Below are positions 61,850 through 64,000 of a stretch of DNA of 64,000 nt, one piece after another (the first letter of the stretch is position 1; every line of letters starts with the position of its first letter). The stretch comes from Runella salmonicolor. Lineage in GTDB: Bacteria; Bacteroidota; Bacteroidia; Cytophagales; Spirosomataceae. Below the pieces are notes generated by a model. The model ran no database searches, was not told the origin of the DNA, and was given only the letters and a program-made list of their open reading frames with translations. The stretch spans positions 124,001 to 188,000 of the forward strand of contig NZ_JAMZEL010000004.1 in assembly GCF_024158025.1 (NCBI RefSeq). Reading direction: 5' to 3'. The position numbers and the translations under genes were made by a program.

Positions 61850-64000
61850 TTAGGGCTTAGTTACTTCACATCCTTTAATTTCAGCGCTGAATAGTGTTTG
61901 GCCTTCGGTTTTGAAGCCGGGAGTTAATTCTATGGATTCTTTAGCAGAAAATAACGTGTTGTTTTTAATGACTGGAGCGCCGCTTTTAATAGTACTGTTG
62001 GAATAGTATTCGTTACTGTCCGAATAGATATAGCCCAGATTTACGTCTCCATAACACCTTTTTACCCGTACTTCTCCTATTGCCTGACCATAACCGCATA
62101 CGCTTTCAATGTCGGCTAAAGTATATACATTGCCGGGCGTTGACGAAGCCCATATAGGCGTCACTTTTGTGTATGCCTGTATAGCTGTCCATCCGAAAGC
62201 ATTGGAATTTACCACCGTTTTGCCGTTCCAACGAGGCGTATTGGAGTTGAGTGTTTCGGCTTTCAGGTAGACAGATGAGTTACTGCCATCAACCCATAAG
62301 ATAGAGGTGCCATCTGAAGCGGTTAGTTTGACCTGATGGCGTTTATAAATAGAAATTCGAGGCAAACGATAGTTTTTGGCGAAATGACCTTCATGGCTTA
62401 ATGGCTCTACCTCAACCCCAAAACCGCCCTCATAGGGCATATCAGGAATTTGGACGGTATAATGAAAAGGGCGCTTTGTGACAACCGGGGCCTCAAATCG
62501 AAGGGAATCAGGATATATCTGAGCATAAGGCGCAATCGGCCTGAAATACACTTTGTAGTCAGTCGGTACATTTTGCGGATTGCCCTCAATGGAGAACATT
62601 ACATCCACTATATTTTGCTGACATCTTATACCTGCTTCGACAAGTGCGGTTTGGATTCGATAAGGTCTTACCTTGATTTTTACAGTGTCATTCAGGGATG
62701 TAACTCCGCAAATATTTTCCAGCGCATTTAATACCAACAGTGTATCGTTGGAGGGCTTTATATTAATGTAAAGACCGTTTACCATGCCTGAGTTATTATT
62801 CACGTAGGCGGCATAATTATACCAAGTACTATTGATCTTAACATTATAAGGTTCATTGGAATTAGAAGTGGAAGATTGTATAATAAGCGGCATATTTTCT
62901 CCCTTTAACAGATCAATAGTTTTACTTAAAATCTTATTTCCGTTTAAATCAAATGTATTCACAAACAGAGAAGCTGTTTGGTTGACTGTAATATACGAAG
63001 ATGCCTCGCGAAAGGCGGTTGGCAGATTGTCGGCTTCTGTCTGAACCGAAGAGATAACAAACTTGCAGAAATTGTTGTCTGCCGAAACAGGTATATTGGT
63101 CGGGATCTGAATGGATAAAATTTTTGACTTGCCTCTGCCTACTTCATAAACGACAGGGACGTAATTGATATATCGTACCAACCGGACTAAATACTCATCT
63201 TCTGTTGAAAAAGTCCCGGCAGTTTTTATTTCAATTGTATAGGTGCCTCCCAAACAAACTTGTTTCGGACTTTTTACGATGAAAATGTTTTTCTGTGTGG
63301 TATTTGTAACGGTTACTGTAACCTCCGGAACAGGGAAATTTTCGGTTTTTCCACATCTGTTTTCGAGGGTCTTCCATCGGAAAGAAGTGGTTTGTGTAAT
63401 GAGCGGATGCAGGGAAATGTCTCTGGTGTATTCAATGTCACTCGCGAAAATAGATAATGTATCGTCGCGTTGCCCATCGGTAAATATCAACGACCCGGGG
63501 GACCCTCCTTTGAATAAAAAAGAGAGATAGCCGTTTCCGGGGCTTGTCATCGGTGTAGATGCCCATGCCGTTACCGGAACAGGTTTTTGAGTTACTTTGA
63601 TTTGTTGCCAATACAATGAACTTGAAGCGGCCGGAGCATTAGTTTCAATTTTTAGGCCAAAGCTGAATGCCGTAGACTCAAAAGATGAAGCGGCGGGAAT
63701 CGTAAATACCAAACTGTCGGAGGAAATACGAGTGGTTGGCAATGACAAAACTGTACCGTTGCTCAAATACAGTTTAGCAGTAAAGGTCGTACTGGCAGTA
63801 AAAGGAAGTGACGACTTTATTTTTAGCCTTAATTTCTCGTTTTCGCAATAGGTGAGTTTTGGTAAATTCTCAATGTAAAAATCGTTTTTTACAACAAGCT
63901 CCCGCTCTCCTGAAACGGAATATTCCCGGGAAATTCCACACGCTGTGATCAACGAATCAACTTTATAATAATGTGTTTTTTCAGGGTTAAGGAAAACGTC
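61850..64000 (-). CDS. Ig-module surface protein with 3-coathanger-stack tail, N-terminus cut by window edge
   Basis: The frame remains open to base 64000 (upstream residues read DVFLNPEKTHYYKVDS), so the protein is truncated at its N-terminus by the window edge; 716 residues are visible. They contain about three modules of the same two-part type as the neighbouring T9SS proteins, each opening with a conserved Cys (KLTYCENEKLRLKIKS, KQVCLGGTYTIEIKTAG, GIRCQQNIVDVMFSIEG) and closing with an N-x-CG motif (ENRCG, ENICG, ESVCG). The C-terminus (LFSAKESIELTPGFKT, LFSAEIKGCEV) is a 3-coathanger-stack domain, a surface-protein tail in Bacteroidota distinct from type A and B sorting domains. It has diverged from the other three Ig-module proteins. 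Function unknown. Confidence 0.88.
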   Translation of the reverse strand, partial: DVFLNPEKTHYYKVDSLITACGISREYSVSGERELVVKNDFYIENLPKLTYCENEKLRLKIKSSLPFTASTTFTAKLYLSNGTVLSLPTTRISSDSLVFTIPAASSFESTAFSFGLKIETNAPAASSSLYWQQIKVTQKPVPVTAWASTPMTSPGNGYLSFLFKGGSPGSLIFTDGQRDDTLSIFASDIEYTRDISLHPLITQTTSFRWKTLENRCGKTENFPVPEVTVTVTNTTQKNIFIVKSPKQVCLGGTYTIEIKTAGTFSTEDEYLVRLVRYINYVPVVYEVGRGKSKILSIQIPTNIPVSADNNFCKFVISSVQTEADNLPTAFREASSYITVNQTASLFVNTFDLNGNKILSKTIDLLKGENMPLIIQSSTSNSNEPYNVKINSTWYNYAAYVNNNSGMVNGLYINIKPSNDTLLVLNALENICGVTSLNDTVKIKVRPYRIQTALVEAGIRCQQNIVDVMFSIEGNPQNVPTDYKVYFRPIAPYAQIYPDSLRFEAPVVTKRPFHYTVQIPDMPYEGGFGVEVEPLSHEGHFAKNYRLPRISIYKRHQVKLTASDGTSILWVDGSNSSVYLKAETLNSNTPRWNGKTVVNSNAFGWTAIQAYTKVTPIWASSTPGNVYTLADIESVCGYGQAIGEVRVKRCYGDVNLGYIYSDSNEYYSNSTIKSGAPVIKNNTLFSAKESIELTPGFKTEGQTLFSAEIKGCEVTKP

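Overview
The window is chromosomal DNA from a member of the Bacteroidota, most likely order Cytophagales, family Spirosomataceae or close to it (Runella is one candidate; this is inference). Supporting signs are type IX secretion (T9SS) C-terminal sorting domains of both the PNP type (A) and the SPNGD type (B), a 3-coathanger-stack tail, a fused SecDF, a FecI-type sigma factor with a FecR anti-sigma factor carrying a DUF4974 end, a GldA-like ATPase, weak ribosome binding sites, and -7 promoter elements of the form TAnnTTTG. Coding density is high, there is no tRNA, rRNA, CRISPR array, phage or complete insertion sequence, and most convergent gene pairs are separated by perfect hairpins.

Layout. 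1-1383: the 3'-truncated copy (cut by the window edge) of a CtpA-like S41 protease, divergent from polA (1531-4398). 4420-6071: an A+T-rich two-gene unit (EEP nuclease-fold protein plus a small unknown protein) behind a lipoprotein gene. 6444-11924: a small secreted protein, secDF and an amino acid permease. 12011-12052: tandem palindromes. 12130-16596: an outer membrane barrel gene, then a leftward operon of sigma factor, FecR and an STN-domain protein with nine 16-residue GFAN repeats in place of the usual TonB receptor. 16872-17603: a head-GIN lipoprotein. 17649-23357: a 1,900-residue Kelch/purple-acid-phosphatase T9SS protein.

23834-27286: isoleucyl-tRNA synthetase whose HIGH motif reads GIHH. 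27360-30227: a LytTR response regulator and a TPR-containing HisKA_2 kinase. 30470-36019: a lipoprotein S9A peptidase, a second purple acid phosphatase with a T9SS tail and a Nudix hydrolase. 36193-43205: a DUF4301 protein, an Ig-repeat T9SS protein, a GldA-like ATPase, a small barrel protein and ribBA. 43356-45296: a type B T9SS protein. 45613-49273: a tight four-gene unit of CotH, VTC-type polyphosphate polymerase domain, DUF4956 and DUF2490. 49300-61785: coaX, a GH2 beta-galactosidase with a Lys/Ser tail, an M16 protease, a YigZ/IMPACT protein, a DPP-IV-like S9 peptidase, nth and a class V aminotransferase. 61850-64000: the 5'-truncated (window edge) copy of another Ig-module surface protein.

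Themes. Much of the window serves the cell envelope and surface: at least five T9SS-type or modular surface proteins, four exported peptidases, two outer membrane barrel proteins and a sigma/anti-sigma signalling unit, interleaved with housekeeping genes (polA, secDF, ileS, ribBA, coaX, nth). The items most worth follow-up are the GXHH IleRS, the CotH/VTC/DUF4956/DUF2490 unit, the sigma/FecR unit without a TonB receptor, the A+T-rich EEP pair, and the tandem palindromes.
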